Source: a virus
DNA: 41,792 nucleotides
IMG/VR virus record: IMGVR_UViG_3300022745_000070
Span: 1-41,792 of that record
Strand: one strand, 5' to 3'
The first letter of the stretch is position 1, and each line of letters opens with the position of its first letter. This document shows positions 1-6,133 of this stretch, piece after piece. The position numbers were made by a program, and so were the translations under genes. The notes below the pieces were generated by a model that was not told the origin of the DNA, did not search any database, and worked only from the letters and a program-made list of their open reading frames with translations.

Positions 1-2
1 CC

Positions 3-395
3 GCGGCCGCGGTGCTCGTGCCGCTCACGCGCGAGCAGCTCGCCGCGCAGGCGCCCGCGCTGCTCGCCGCCCTGCTCGCCGAGGGTCGCGCCGAGGGTGC
101 CCGCGCCGAGCGCGAGCGCCTGCAGGAGATCGACGGGCTCAAGCTCTCGGGCCCCGGCGTCGACGAGATCGTCGCCGCGGCCAAGTTCGGCGCCGAGCCG
201 CAGACGGCCGCCGAGCTCGCCCTCGCCGTGCTCCGCTCGGGGCGCAACCTGCCCCGCGATCTCCTCGCCCGCCGCCGCGACGAAAGCGGCGCGCTCCGCT
301 CCGTGACCCCGAGTGCCTCCGACGGTTCGGCCGCCGTCGACCAGGCCAAGACGATCGCGGCCATCACCGCGGGCGGCAACGCCCGGAGAGGCTGA
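3..395 (+). CDS. prohead protease / capsid assembly protease, C-terminal part (partial)
   Basis: The reading frame is open to the left edge, so the gene starts outside the window. What remains is an Ala-rich helical tail with an LLAEGRAEGARAERER-type stretch followed by a Glu/Arg-rich helix and a flexible end. This resembles the C-terminal tail of phage ClpP/S49-type head maturation proteases, which often carry the scaffold function. The next genes are decoration protein D and capsid protein E, the usual neighbours of this protease in lambda-type heads. No catalytic residue lies in the visible part, so the call rests on the tail composition and the gene order. A GTG at 12 could start a separate short protein, but a continuing gene is more likely. 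Confidence 0.55.
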   Translation, partial: AAAVLVPLTREQLAAQAPALLAALLAEGRAEGARAERERLQEIDGLKLSGPGVDEIVAAAKFGAEPQTAAELALAVLRSGRNLPRDLLARRRDESGALRSVTPSASDGSAAVDQAKTIAAITAGGNARRG

Positions 396-401
396 CCCCC
401 C

Positions 402-764
402 ATGAGCACGCAGAGCACCACCTACGAGAACCTCATCGCCGGCGACCAGCGCAAGATCGTCAACGTCAAGGCGACGATCAAGCAGGGGCAGGTGATCACG
501 CGGGGGACGCTCCTCGGCAAGATCACCGCCTCGGGCAAGCTGACGGAGGCGGTCGCCGCGCACAACGACGGCACGCAGAACCCCTACGCGATCGCGGCGG
601 AGGACGTCGACGCGACGGCCGGCGACGTGGTGACCACGGTCTACACCGAGGGCGAGTTCAACGACCGCGCCGTGGTCTACAGCTACACGAGCACCGCCGA
701 CGACTGGCGCGCCGCGTGCCAGGCCACCGGGATCTACCTGCGCCCGGCGGTGCCCGTCTACTAG
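402..764 (+). CDS. head decoration protein, lambda gpD family
   Basis: This 120-residue protein has the size and pattern of the lambda gpD family of capsid-stabilising trimers: an N-terminal segment ending in YENLIAGD, a beta-rich middle (GQVITRGTLLGKITASGKL) and a C-terminal strand with FNDRAVVY. Family members bind the outside of the expanded capsid at three-fold axes. The gene sits between the protease tail and the major capsid gene, exactly as in lambda. The start follows a purine-rich GGAGAGG stretch at a workable distance. A long leader with CAC repeats and a hairpin separates it from the capsid gene. Confidence 0.85.
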   Translation: MSTQSTTYENLIAGDQRKIVNVKATIKQGQVITRGTLLGKITASGKLTEAVAAHNDGTQNPYAIAAEDVDATAGDVVTTVYTEGEFNDRAVVYSYTSTADDWRAACQATGIYLRPAVPVY

Positions 765-784
765 GCGGGCGCGCAAGGGCGAGA

Positions 785-868
785 GCACCACGACCACCAC
801 GACCACCACCTCACGCAACGCGGCCCGACGGGGCCGACCGAACAAGCCCCCCGACCAGGAGCCGACCC
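785..868 (+). promoter_or_regulatory. CAC-repeat leader and hairpin before the major capsid gene
   Basis: Three CACCACGAC-like units (785-810) are followed by a 6-bp GC hairpin (CGGCCC 821-826, loop GACG, GGGCCG 831-836) and an AGGAG ribosome site before the ATG at 870. The same CAC-rich leader occurs before many other operon-leading genes in the window. The hairpin could slow or process the transcript between gpD and gpE. Its function is inferred only. Confidence 0.4.
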
Positions 869-869
869 C

Positions 870-1937
870 ATGAGCATCGATCTCTACAGCACGCGGAACA
901 TGGCGCAGGCGCTCCGCCAGATGAAGCCCCCCCGGAGCTTCCTCCGCTCGCTGTGCGTGCGCCGCGACGAGGAGTTCACCGCCGAGCAGGTCGACGTGGA
1001 CATCCAGACGGGGCAGCGCCGGCTCGCGCCGTTCGTGAACCCGCGCGCGCCCGGGAAGCTCGTCGAGCGCATCGGCTTCCAGACCCGCACCTACACGCCG
1101 CCGCTCGTGGCGCCGAAGCGGCCGCTGACGCCGAGCGACCTGCAGAAGCGCCTCCCCGGCGAGACGGTCTACGCGACGCAGACGCCCGACGAGCGCGCCG
1201 CGATCCTGCTCGGGCAGGATCTCGCCGAGCTCGACGAGATGATCGCGCGCCGCGAGGAGTGGATGATCGCCCGCGCGATCTTCGATTCGCAGATCCCCCT
1301 CGTCGGTGACGACCTGAACACGTCGATCACCTTCGATCGGGACTCCTCGCTCGACGTCGGCGACATCGGCAGCTCGGCCTACTGGGATGCGAACACCGCG
1401 GACATTCCCGCCAACATCCGCGACTGGCGCCGCCGGATCGTGAAGCTCACCGGCATCGCGCCGACGGACATGGTGCTGGGCGAGGAGGCGGCCGACGCCT
1501 TCCTGTCCGCGCCCTCGCTCAAGGGCCTCTCGGGCCTGATGAACACGCAGCGGATGGACATGGGCATGATCAAGCCCGAGCTGCGCGACGGCGGGGCGAT
1601 CTACCTCGGCACCTTCGCGGGGACCGGCGTGGACCTGTGGGCCTACGACGAGTGGTACATCGACCCCGCCGACGGCGTGGAGAAGCCGATGGTGCCCGCG
1701 AAGGAGATCGCGATGCTCTCCACCCAGGCGTACAGCGTCATGCGCTACGGCGCGGTCGGCGTCGCCTCGGGCACGGAGGGGCAGGCCGCGAACCTCGCTC
1801 TCGTCGCGGGCAAGCGCGTCCCCGAGAGCTGGATCGACAAGGAGCCGGCGGTGCGCCACCTCAAGATCTCGGCGCGCCCCCTGTTCGTGCCGGTGCAGAA
1901 CAACGCCTACCTGACGGCGCAGGTGGTCGCCTCCTAG
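870..1937 (+). CDS. major capsid protein, lambda gpE family
   Basis: This 355-residue protein matches the phage major capsid protein E family in length and in ordered landmarks. These are an N-terminal MSIDLYSTRNMAQALRQ start, a central LPGETVYATQTPDERAAILL segment and a long helix with MIARREEWMIARAIFD. They are followed by GDIGSSAYWD and a C-terminal domain ending near PVQNNAYLTAQVVAS. It forms the icosahedral shell together with the gpD-like protein upstream. The start is backed by AGGAG 10 to 12 bases upstream. No frameshift or truncation is visible. Confidence 0.92.
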   Translation: MSIDLYSTRNMAQALRQMKPPRSFLRSLCVRRDEEFTAEQVDVDIQTGQRRLAPFVNPRAPGKLVERIGFQTRTYTPPLVAPKRPLTPSDLQKRLPGETVYATQTPDERAAILLGQDLAELDEMIARREEWMIARAIFDSQIPLVGDDLNTSITFDRDSSLDVGDIGSSAYWDANTADIPANIRDWRRRIVKLTGIAPTDMVLGEEAADAFLSAPSLKGLSGLMNTQRMDMGMIKPELRDGGAIYLGTFAGTGVDLWAYDEWYIDPADGVEKPMVPAKEIAMLSTQAYSVMRYGAVGVASGTEGQAANLALVAGKRVPESWIDKEPAVRHLKISARPLFVPVQNNAYLTAQVVAS

Positions 1938-1967
1938 TCGGACGGCGCCGCCGACGCACGGATCGGG

Positions 1968-2270
1968 GTGACGCTCAAGGACCAGATCGCCGCGGACCTG
2001 CCGACCTTCCTCTCCCCGGAGGAGTTCGGCGAGGTCCGCGACGTGAGCGGCTCCCCGATCCTGTGCGTGCTCGACGATGATCAACGGGTGCCCGACCCGG
2101 AGACGGGGATCTACCTGTCGGAATCGGTGCTGCACCTCCGCCGCGACGATCTCGCGGCGGTGCCCGCGATCACGCAGCGCATGAGCGTGAACGGGCGCCT
2201 CGGGAGCGTGGTCCACGTCGACGACGCGATGGGGATGCTGTCGATCCGCCTGCGGTGGTTTGAATCGTGA
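1968..2270 (+). CDS. head-tail attachment protein, lambda gpFII-like
   Basis: A 100-residue protein starting at GTG. It is beta-rich with an acidic N-terminal half (TFLSPEEFGEVRDV) and a C-terminal LRWFES end. Size, the F-x-x-x-x-E-F-G pattern near the start and the position right after the capsid gene fit the lambda gpFII / Gifsy-2-type joining proteins that form the interface between portal and tail. The upstream ribosome site is weak (GGATCGGGG). It overlaps the next start by four bases (GTGA), so the two are probably translationally coupled. Confidence 0.6.
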   Translation: MTLKDQIAADLPTFLSPEEFGEVRDVSGSPILCVLDDDQRVPDPETGIYLSESVLHLRRDDLAAVPAITQRMSVNGRLGSVVHVDDAMGMLSIRLRWFES

Positions 2271-2854
2271 TCACCGCGGCCGACCGGATCGAGCACCTCG
2301 AGCGCTTCCTCGCCGGGGTTCCCGGAGCAGCTCGGCGGGCCGCCGCGTGGGCGATGAACCGCGCGCTCGACGAGGCCCGCGCCGCGGCGGTGGCGAAGAT
2401 CACGAGCCGGTACGCGGTGCGCGCCGGCGACGTGGCGGCGATGATCACCACGTCGCGCGCGACCGAGGCGGAGCCGTCGATCGTGGTGCGCTCGCGCTCG
2501 GGGTCGCTCTCGCTCGGCTACTTCCCGCACACGCCCACGAGCCCGGGCACCGGCGGTCCCGGCCGGCCGCTGCTCCGCGCCGAGGTGCTGCGCGGCGCTC
2601 CTCGAGACGTGCCGGGCGCGTTCGTGGCGAACCTGCAGAGCGGCCCGCGCGTCATGCACCGCACCGGGGGCACCACCTCGCGCGGCAAGGCGGCGATCGC
2701 GACGGTCTACACCGTGCCGCTCGGATCCATGCTTGGGGTGCAGTCGGTGCGTGAAGCGGTCGAGGCGGAAGCGCTGGCGGCGCTCGACCGGCAGATCGGG
2801 CCAGCGATCGATCGCGAGCTCAAGCGCGCCGAGACGGCGGGCGGCGCCTCGTGA
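2267..2854 (+). CDS. minor tail / tail completion protein, lambda gpZ-like
   Basis: A 195-residue protein starting at a GTG that overlaps the previous stop. The N-terminal helical part (ARRAAAWAMNRALDEARAAA) is followed by KITSRYAVRAGDVAAMI and a mixed beta region. This resembles lambda gpZ-type minor tail proteins, which help attach the tail to the head. Its place between FII-like and U-like genes agrees with the lambda order. Here the tail that follows is contractile, so the protein probably acts as a connector or tail terminator adaptor. Confidence 0.65.
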   Translation: MITAADRIEHLERFLAGVPGAARRAAAWAMNRALDEARAAAVAKITSRYAVRAGDVAAMITTSRATEAEPSIVVRSRSGSLSLGYFPHTPTSPGTGGPGRPLLRAEVLRGAPRDVPGAFVANLQSGPRVMHRTGGTTSRGKAAIATVYTVPLGSMLGVQSVREAVEAEALAALDRQIGPAIDRELKRAETAGGAS

Positions 2855-3387
2855 GTGACCCCATGAGGCAGGAGGCGGCCGCCTACAAGGCGATCGCGCC
2901 CGAGACGCTGCGCGGGCTCTACGACGCCGTGGCGGCGCGCGTGGGGGAGGTGGCGGCGCGGTTCTGGACGCTCGGCAACAAGGGCGGCGAGGACCAGGCG
3001 CCGCAGGTGGTGCCGGGGTGGCTCCCGCCCAACGTCGCCGGCGCCGAGCGCTTCCCCTGGATCATCGTGCGGCCGCGCACGGGCACCGACGATCCGCAGG
3101 GCGGAACGCAGTCGGCGGCCGCGACGATCGATCTCCTGCTCGGCGTCTACAGCGACACTGACGACGGGTGGCTCGAGCTCGTGGAGCTGCTCGACGCGCT
3201 CCGCCTCGATCTACACGGGGCGCCGACGATCGGCGCCTACGAGCACACGGGCCCGCTCTCGTGGGAGATCCCCGAGGAGCAGCCGCGCCCGCAATGGCTC
3301 GCCCGTGTTACAACGATCTGGACCGTCCCCCGGCCTCGTCGAATCGAGGCCCGCAACCCACCGACGAACCCCGACGAGGAGTGCTAG
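2851..3387 (+). CDS. tail terminator / completion protein, lambda gpU-like
   Basis: A 178-residue protein with a GTG start overlapping the previous stop by four bases. The core contains FPWIIVRPRTG, then ATIDLLLGVYSDTDDGWLEL and a helix with LVELLDALRLDL, close to the arrangement in phage tail completion or minor capsid proteins of this position. The place directly before the sheath gene suits a tail terminator. The C-terminus is a short charged tail. Assignment to the U-like family is by size, pattern and order rather than by a diagnostic motif. Confidence 0.55.
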   Translation: MSDPMRQEAAAYKAIAPETLRGLYDAVAARVGEVAARFWTLGNKGGEDQAPQVVPGWLPPNVAGAERFPWIIVRPRTGTDDPQGGTQSAAATIDLLLGVYSDTDDGWLELVELLDALRLDLHGAPTIGAYEHTGPLSWEIPEEQPRPQWLARVTTIWTVPRPRRIEARNPPTNPDEEC

Positions 3388-3389
3388 TC

Positions 3390-4862
3390 ATGGCGCATGG
3401 TGTGACCGTTTCCGAGGTGCCGACGACGGCGAAGCCTCCCGTGCGCGTGACGCCCGGGCTCGCCGTCGCATTCGGGACCGCCCCCGTCAACCTCGGCGAC
3501 GTCGCCGCGGTCAACAAGCCGATCCTGTGCGAGACGCTCGCCGACTTCGAGGCCAGCTTCGGGCCGCTGCAGCCGTCGAGCAGGTGGGCGGCGTGGACGC
3601 TCCACGAGGTCGCCGCGGCCTACTTCGAGCTCTACCAGGTCGGCCCCCTCGTGGTGGTCAACGTCGCCGACCCGACGAACGCCGAGCACTACGACACGCA
3701 CGCCGACGTGGCGCACGTGCTCGACTCCGACGGCAACGCCTCGATCACCGTCTACGGCGATCCGGCGCCCGCCTTCGGCGTGCTCAAGGCGTCGGTGGTG
3801 GTCAATGTCGGCGGCGTCACCAAGACGCTCGGCACCGACTACACGCTGGCCTTCGACGAGGACGGCTACCTCGTGGTGTCCCGCGTCACCTCGGGCACCA
3901 TCGCCGGCGGGGCGCACCTCGCGATCTCGTGGCACCAGCTCGACGGCGGCGCGGTGGCGGTGGCCGACGTGATCGGCGGCTACTCCGCGGGCGCCTACAA
4001 GGGGATCGCGGTGGCCGACCAGGTGTACCCGCGGCTGCGGCTCGTGCCGGGCTTCCTGCTCGCGCCGGGCTACTCCTCCGACGACACGGTGGCGGCCGCG
4101 CTGGCGTCCAAGGCGCACGCGCTCAACGGCGGCGCCTTCCGCGCCGTGGCGCTCCTCGACCTGCCCACCGACGGGACGATCGCGACCTACGCCGACGCGC
4201 CGGCCTACAAGGTCGACCACGGCTTCGGCGCGATCGACGCGATCGCGCTGTGGCCCCGCGTCAAGCACGGCGCCGACCTGTACCACCTGTCGACGCACGC
4301 CGCCGCGATCGCCAACGTCACCGACGCCGACCACAACGGGATCCCCTACGCGAGCCCGAGCAACAAGGCCCTCGTCGCCGAGGCCGCGGTGCTCGACGAC
4401 GGGACCGAGATCCACCTCGACGGCGCGCAGGCGCAGACGCTCAACGTGCAGGGCATCGTCACGGCCCTCAACGGCTTCAACGGCTGGCGGCTGTGGGGCA
4501 ACCGGACCGCGATCTACCCGTCGGACACCGACCCGCGGAACGCCTTCATCCCCATCCGCCGGATGTTCTCGTGGATCGCGGCGTCGGTGATCCTCACCAC
4601 CGATCGCGACGTCGACGAGCCGGGCAACAAGCGGCTGATCGAGTCGGTGGTCGGCACCGTCGGGATCTGGCTCAACTCCCTGATCGCCCAGGGCGCGCTC
4701 GTCGACGGCCGGATCGAGTTCCGCAAGGGCGACAACAACACGTCGGACCTGTCCGACGGGATCTACCGCTTCCACGTCACCCTGACCCCGCCGAGCCCCG
4801 CCGAGGCCCTCGACTTCCTGCTCGAGTACGACCCGTCGGCGCTGGCGGCCCTCTTCACCTAG
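3390..4862 (+). CDS. contractile tail sheath protein
   Basis: A 490-residue protein that forms the contractile outer tail tube. It begins with MAHGVTVSEVPTTAKPP, the typical N-terminal arm of P2/Mu sheath subunits, followed by VTPGLAVAFGTAPV. An inserted variable domain lies around residues 100-200. The conserved C-terminal core includes GWRLWGNRTAIYP, RRMFSWIAASV and the final LTPPSPAEALDFLLEYD. The ATG at 3390 is preferred over longer starts because it lies just after the preceding stop and begins with the conserved arm. A strong hairpin and a CAC leader lie between it and the tube gene. Confidence 0.93.
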   Translation: MAHGVTVSEVPTTAKPPVRVTPGLAVAFGTAPVNLGDVAAVNKPILCETLADFEASFGPLQPSSRWAAWTLHEVAAAYFELYQVGPLVVVNVADPTNAEHYDTHADVAHVLDSDGNASITVYGDPAPAFGVLKASVVVNVGGVTKTLGTDYTLAFDEDGYLVVSRVTSGTIAGGAHLAISWHQLDGGAVAVADVIGGYSAGAYKGIAVADQVYPRLRLVPGFLLAPGYSSDDTVAAALASKAHALNGGAFRAVALLDLPTDGTIATYADAPAYKVDHGFGAIDAIALWPRVKHGADLYHLSTHAAAIANVTDADHNGIPYASPSNKALVAEAAVLDDGTEIHLDGAQAQTLNVQGIVTALNGFNGWRLWGNRTAIYPSDTDPRNAFIPIRRMFSWIAASVILTTDRDVDEPGNKRLIESVVGTVGIWLNSLIAQGALVDGRIEFRKGDNNTSDLSDGIYRFHVTLTPPSPAEALDFLLEYDPSALAALFT

Positions 4863-4872
4863 TCGGCCCGCA

Positions 4873-4915
4873 CCTCGAGGAGCTTCGCCGCACCCGCGCG
4901 CGGGGCTCCTCGGGG
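4873..4915 (+). terminator. strong hairpin between sheath and tube genes
   Basis: CGAGGAGC (4876-4883) pairs perfectly with GCTCCTCG (4905-4912). Flanking CCT and GGG extend the stem to about 11 bp around a 21-base GC-rich loop. No U-tract follows. It may be a weak terminator or an RNA-stabilising or processing element that sets the ratio of sheath to tube mRNA. Confidence 0.5.
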
Positions 4916-4930
4916 CGCAAGCCGTGACGC

Positions 4931-4968
4931 TGCACCACCGCACCACCACGACCACGAGGAGCGCGCCC
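4931..4968 (+). promoter_or_regulatory. CAC-rich leader with GAGGAG ribosome site before tube gene
   Basis: GCACCACCGCACCACCACGA is followed by CCACGAGGAGCGCGCCCC and the ATG at 4970. The combination of CAC repeats, GAGGAG and an 8-9 base C-rich spacer is one of the clearest copies of the leader motif repeated through the genome. Confidence 0.5.
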
Positions 4969-4969
4969 C

Positions 4970-5494
4970 ATGTTGATCCCCGAGAAGCTCATCAACTTCC
5001 GCGTCTACGGCGGCGCCGGCGCCGCGGAGCTGCTCGGCGTGGCGAACGTCGAGTTGCCCAAGTTCGAGGCGATCACCGAGACGATCGCCGGCGCGGGCAT
5101 CGCGGGCGAGATCGACTCCCCCGTGCTCGGGCACTTCAAGAGCGCGACCGTCAAGATCAACCTCCGCACCGCCACCGCGCAGGCCCTCGCGCTGCTCGCC
5201 GGCGGGGTGCAACTGTTCGACATCCGGCAGTCGGTGCAGGTGCAGGACACCGGCCTCGGCGCGATGGTGACGGACCCGCACCGCCTCGAGCTGCGCGGGC
5301 TGGTCAAGGTGCTCGACCCGGGCAAGCTCGAGCCGGGCAAGATGATGGACGCCTCCGTCGAGGTCGAGGTCCAGCAGATGAAGCTCACGAACGCGGGCGC
5401 GCCCCTCGTCGAGCTGGACAAGCTCAACATGATCTTCCGCGTCGGGGCGACGGACTATCTCCGCCAGGTGCGGACCGATCTCGGCGGCGTCTAG
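4970..5494 (+). CDS. tail tube protein, P2 FII family
   Basis: A 174-residue protein that forms the inner tail tube. Landmarks of the P2 FII/contractile-tube family are the N-terminal MLIPEKLINFRVYGGA, VELPKFEAITETIAGAGIAG and a C-terminal KLNMIFRVGATDYLRQVR. It follows the sheath gene as in P2 and Mu. Its own hairpins and CAC leader on both sides suggest it is expressed at a level different from its neighbours, which fits a major virion protein. Length is close to the family norm of about 170 residues. Confidence 0.9.
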   Translation: MLIPEKLINFRVYGGAGAAELLGVANVELPKFEAITETIAGAGIAGEIDSPVLGHFKSATVKINLRTATAQALALLAGGVQLFDIRQSVQVQDTGLGAMVTDPHRLELRGLVKVLDPGKLEPGKMMDASVEVEVQQMKLTNAGAPLVELDKLNMIFRVGATDYLRQVRTDLGGV

Positions 5495-5518
5495 CGCCGC
5501 GAGCAGCACCGATCCACA

Positions 5519-5552
5519 CCCCGCGCGTGCGCTCACGGATCGGCGCGCGGGG
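5519..5552 (+). terminator. 9-bp GC hairpin between tube and chaperone genes
   Basis: CCCCGCGCG (5519-5527) is perfectly complementary to CGCGCGGGG (5544-5552) with a 16-base loop. A second arm pair, CCGATCC and GGATCGG, overlaps it and could form an alternative fold. No U-tract is present, so this is a terminator or stabilising hairpin by structure only. Confidence 0.5.
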
Positions 5553-5566
5553 CCCACGTAGCGCCC

Positions 5567-5590
5567 GCCACCACCACCCGGAGCACCGCC
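5567..5590 (+). promoter_or_regulatory. CAC leader and GGAG ribosome site before chaperone gene
   Basis: CGCCACCACCACCCGGAGCA leads to the ATG at 5592. It is a shorter copy of the recurring leader motif, with GGAG about ten bases from the start. Confidence 0.4.
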
Positions 5591-5591
5591 C

Positions 5592-5984
5592 ATGCCCGAG
5601 CCCACCGCAGCACCGCCCGCCCTCGAGGAGCGCCGCCGTCGCGCCGTCCCGCTCACCGACTACACCGACCCCGGCGCGCCCGTGGTGAAGCTCGCCGCGC
5701 CCATGACGATCCCCGCCGTGCTCGACCGGCCCGAGCGCACGATCGACGCGGTGACGCTGCGGCTCGCGGCCCTCAAGGGCGGCGACGTGGTGGACGCCGC
5801 CCGGGCATCGCAGGGCAGCGCGCAGGGGGCCGGCTCGCTCTCCGTGGCGCTCGACGTGGGCTTCCACGTCGAGATCGCGGCGCGCTGCTCGGGGCTCACG
5901 GTCGAGCAGCTCCGCGGCCTCTCGGCGCCCGACCTGCTCGCGATCGCGCAGGCGGTGCAGGCTTTTTTTCTCGACGCGGAGTGA
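5592..5984 (+). CDS. tail assembly chaperone, gpE / Mu gp41 family (0-frame product)
   Basis: A 130-residue protein between the tube and tape measure genes, the position of the tail assembly chaperone in contractile-tail phages. The PVVKLAAPMTIPAVLDRPERTIDAVTLR region is replaced here by pieces that match the Mu gp41/P2 gpE pattern: a beta-rich N-terminal part (KLAAPMTIP, IDAVTLRLAALKGGDV) and a C-terminal helical half (LSAPDLLAIAQAVQAFF). It coats the tape measure during tail assembly. The last codons run through a T7 tract that is a canonical -1 slippery site, giving a longer second product. The 0-frame protein ends LDAE after the slip point. Confidence 0.8.
   Translation: MPEPTAAPPALEERRRRAVPLTDYTDPGAPVVKLAAPMTIPAVLDRPERTIDAVTLRLAALKGGDVVDAARASQGSAQGAGSLSVALDVGFHVEIAARCSGLTVEQLRGLSAPDLLAIAQAVQAFFLDAE
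5963..5969 (+). other. T7 slippery heptamer for -1 ribosomal frameshifting
   Basis: Seven T bases form T TTT TTT, with TTT codons at 5964-5966 and 5967-5969 in the chaperone frame. A run of seven T is exceptional in this GC-rich sequence. It lies six codons before the chaperone stop, and the -1 frame stays open to 6130. P2 gpE/E' and lambda gpG/GT use the same device. A downstream stimulatory fold is not obvious. Confidence 0.8.
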
Positions 5985-6130
5985 CCGCCGCCGAGCTCGC
6001 GGGCTCCATTCGTGAGCGGTGCTGTATCATGGCGAGCGTGACGCACACCCCGATCCCGTGGTTTCTCTCGCTGCGGCTCGACGAGCTCGCGGAATGGGAG
6101 AGCGCCGCGGCCAAGATGCAGGAGGGGTAG
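5969..6130 (+). CDS. E' extension of the tail assembly chaperone, made by -1 frameshift
   Basis: After a -1 slip at the T7 tract, reading continues for 53 codons in the new frame, giving a fusion of about 179 residues (126 from the first frame plus 53). The extension ends with IPWFLSLRLDELAEWESAA, the short aromatic and Leu/Glu-Trp pattern of P2 E' and related GT-type extensions that bind the tape measure. Independent start at ATG 6029 would give only 33 residues and has no good ribosome site, so frameshifting is the likelier route. It stops four bases before the tape measure start. Confidence 0.72.
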   Translation, partial: SRRGVTAAELAGSIRERCCIMASVTHTPIPWFLSLRLDELAEWESAAAKMQEG

Positions 6131-6133
6131 GCG

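Noticed and set aside
2250-2285. tRNA-like GGTTTGAATC stretch
   Set aside because: It lies in coding sequence and no acceptor or anticodon stem can be drawn around it.
3305-4927. Long open frame in another phase over the sheath gene
   Set aside because: Its product is Arg-rich low complexity typical of shifted frames in GC-rich DNA; the sheath frame has clear family features.
3384-4955. 523-codon minus-strand frame opposite the sheath
   Set aside because: An antisense shadow without any motif; no ribosome site or gene context.
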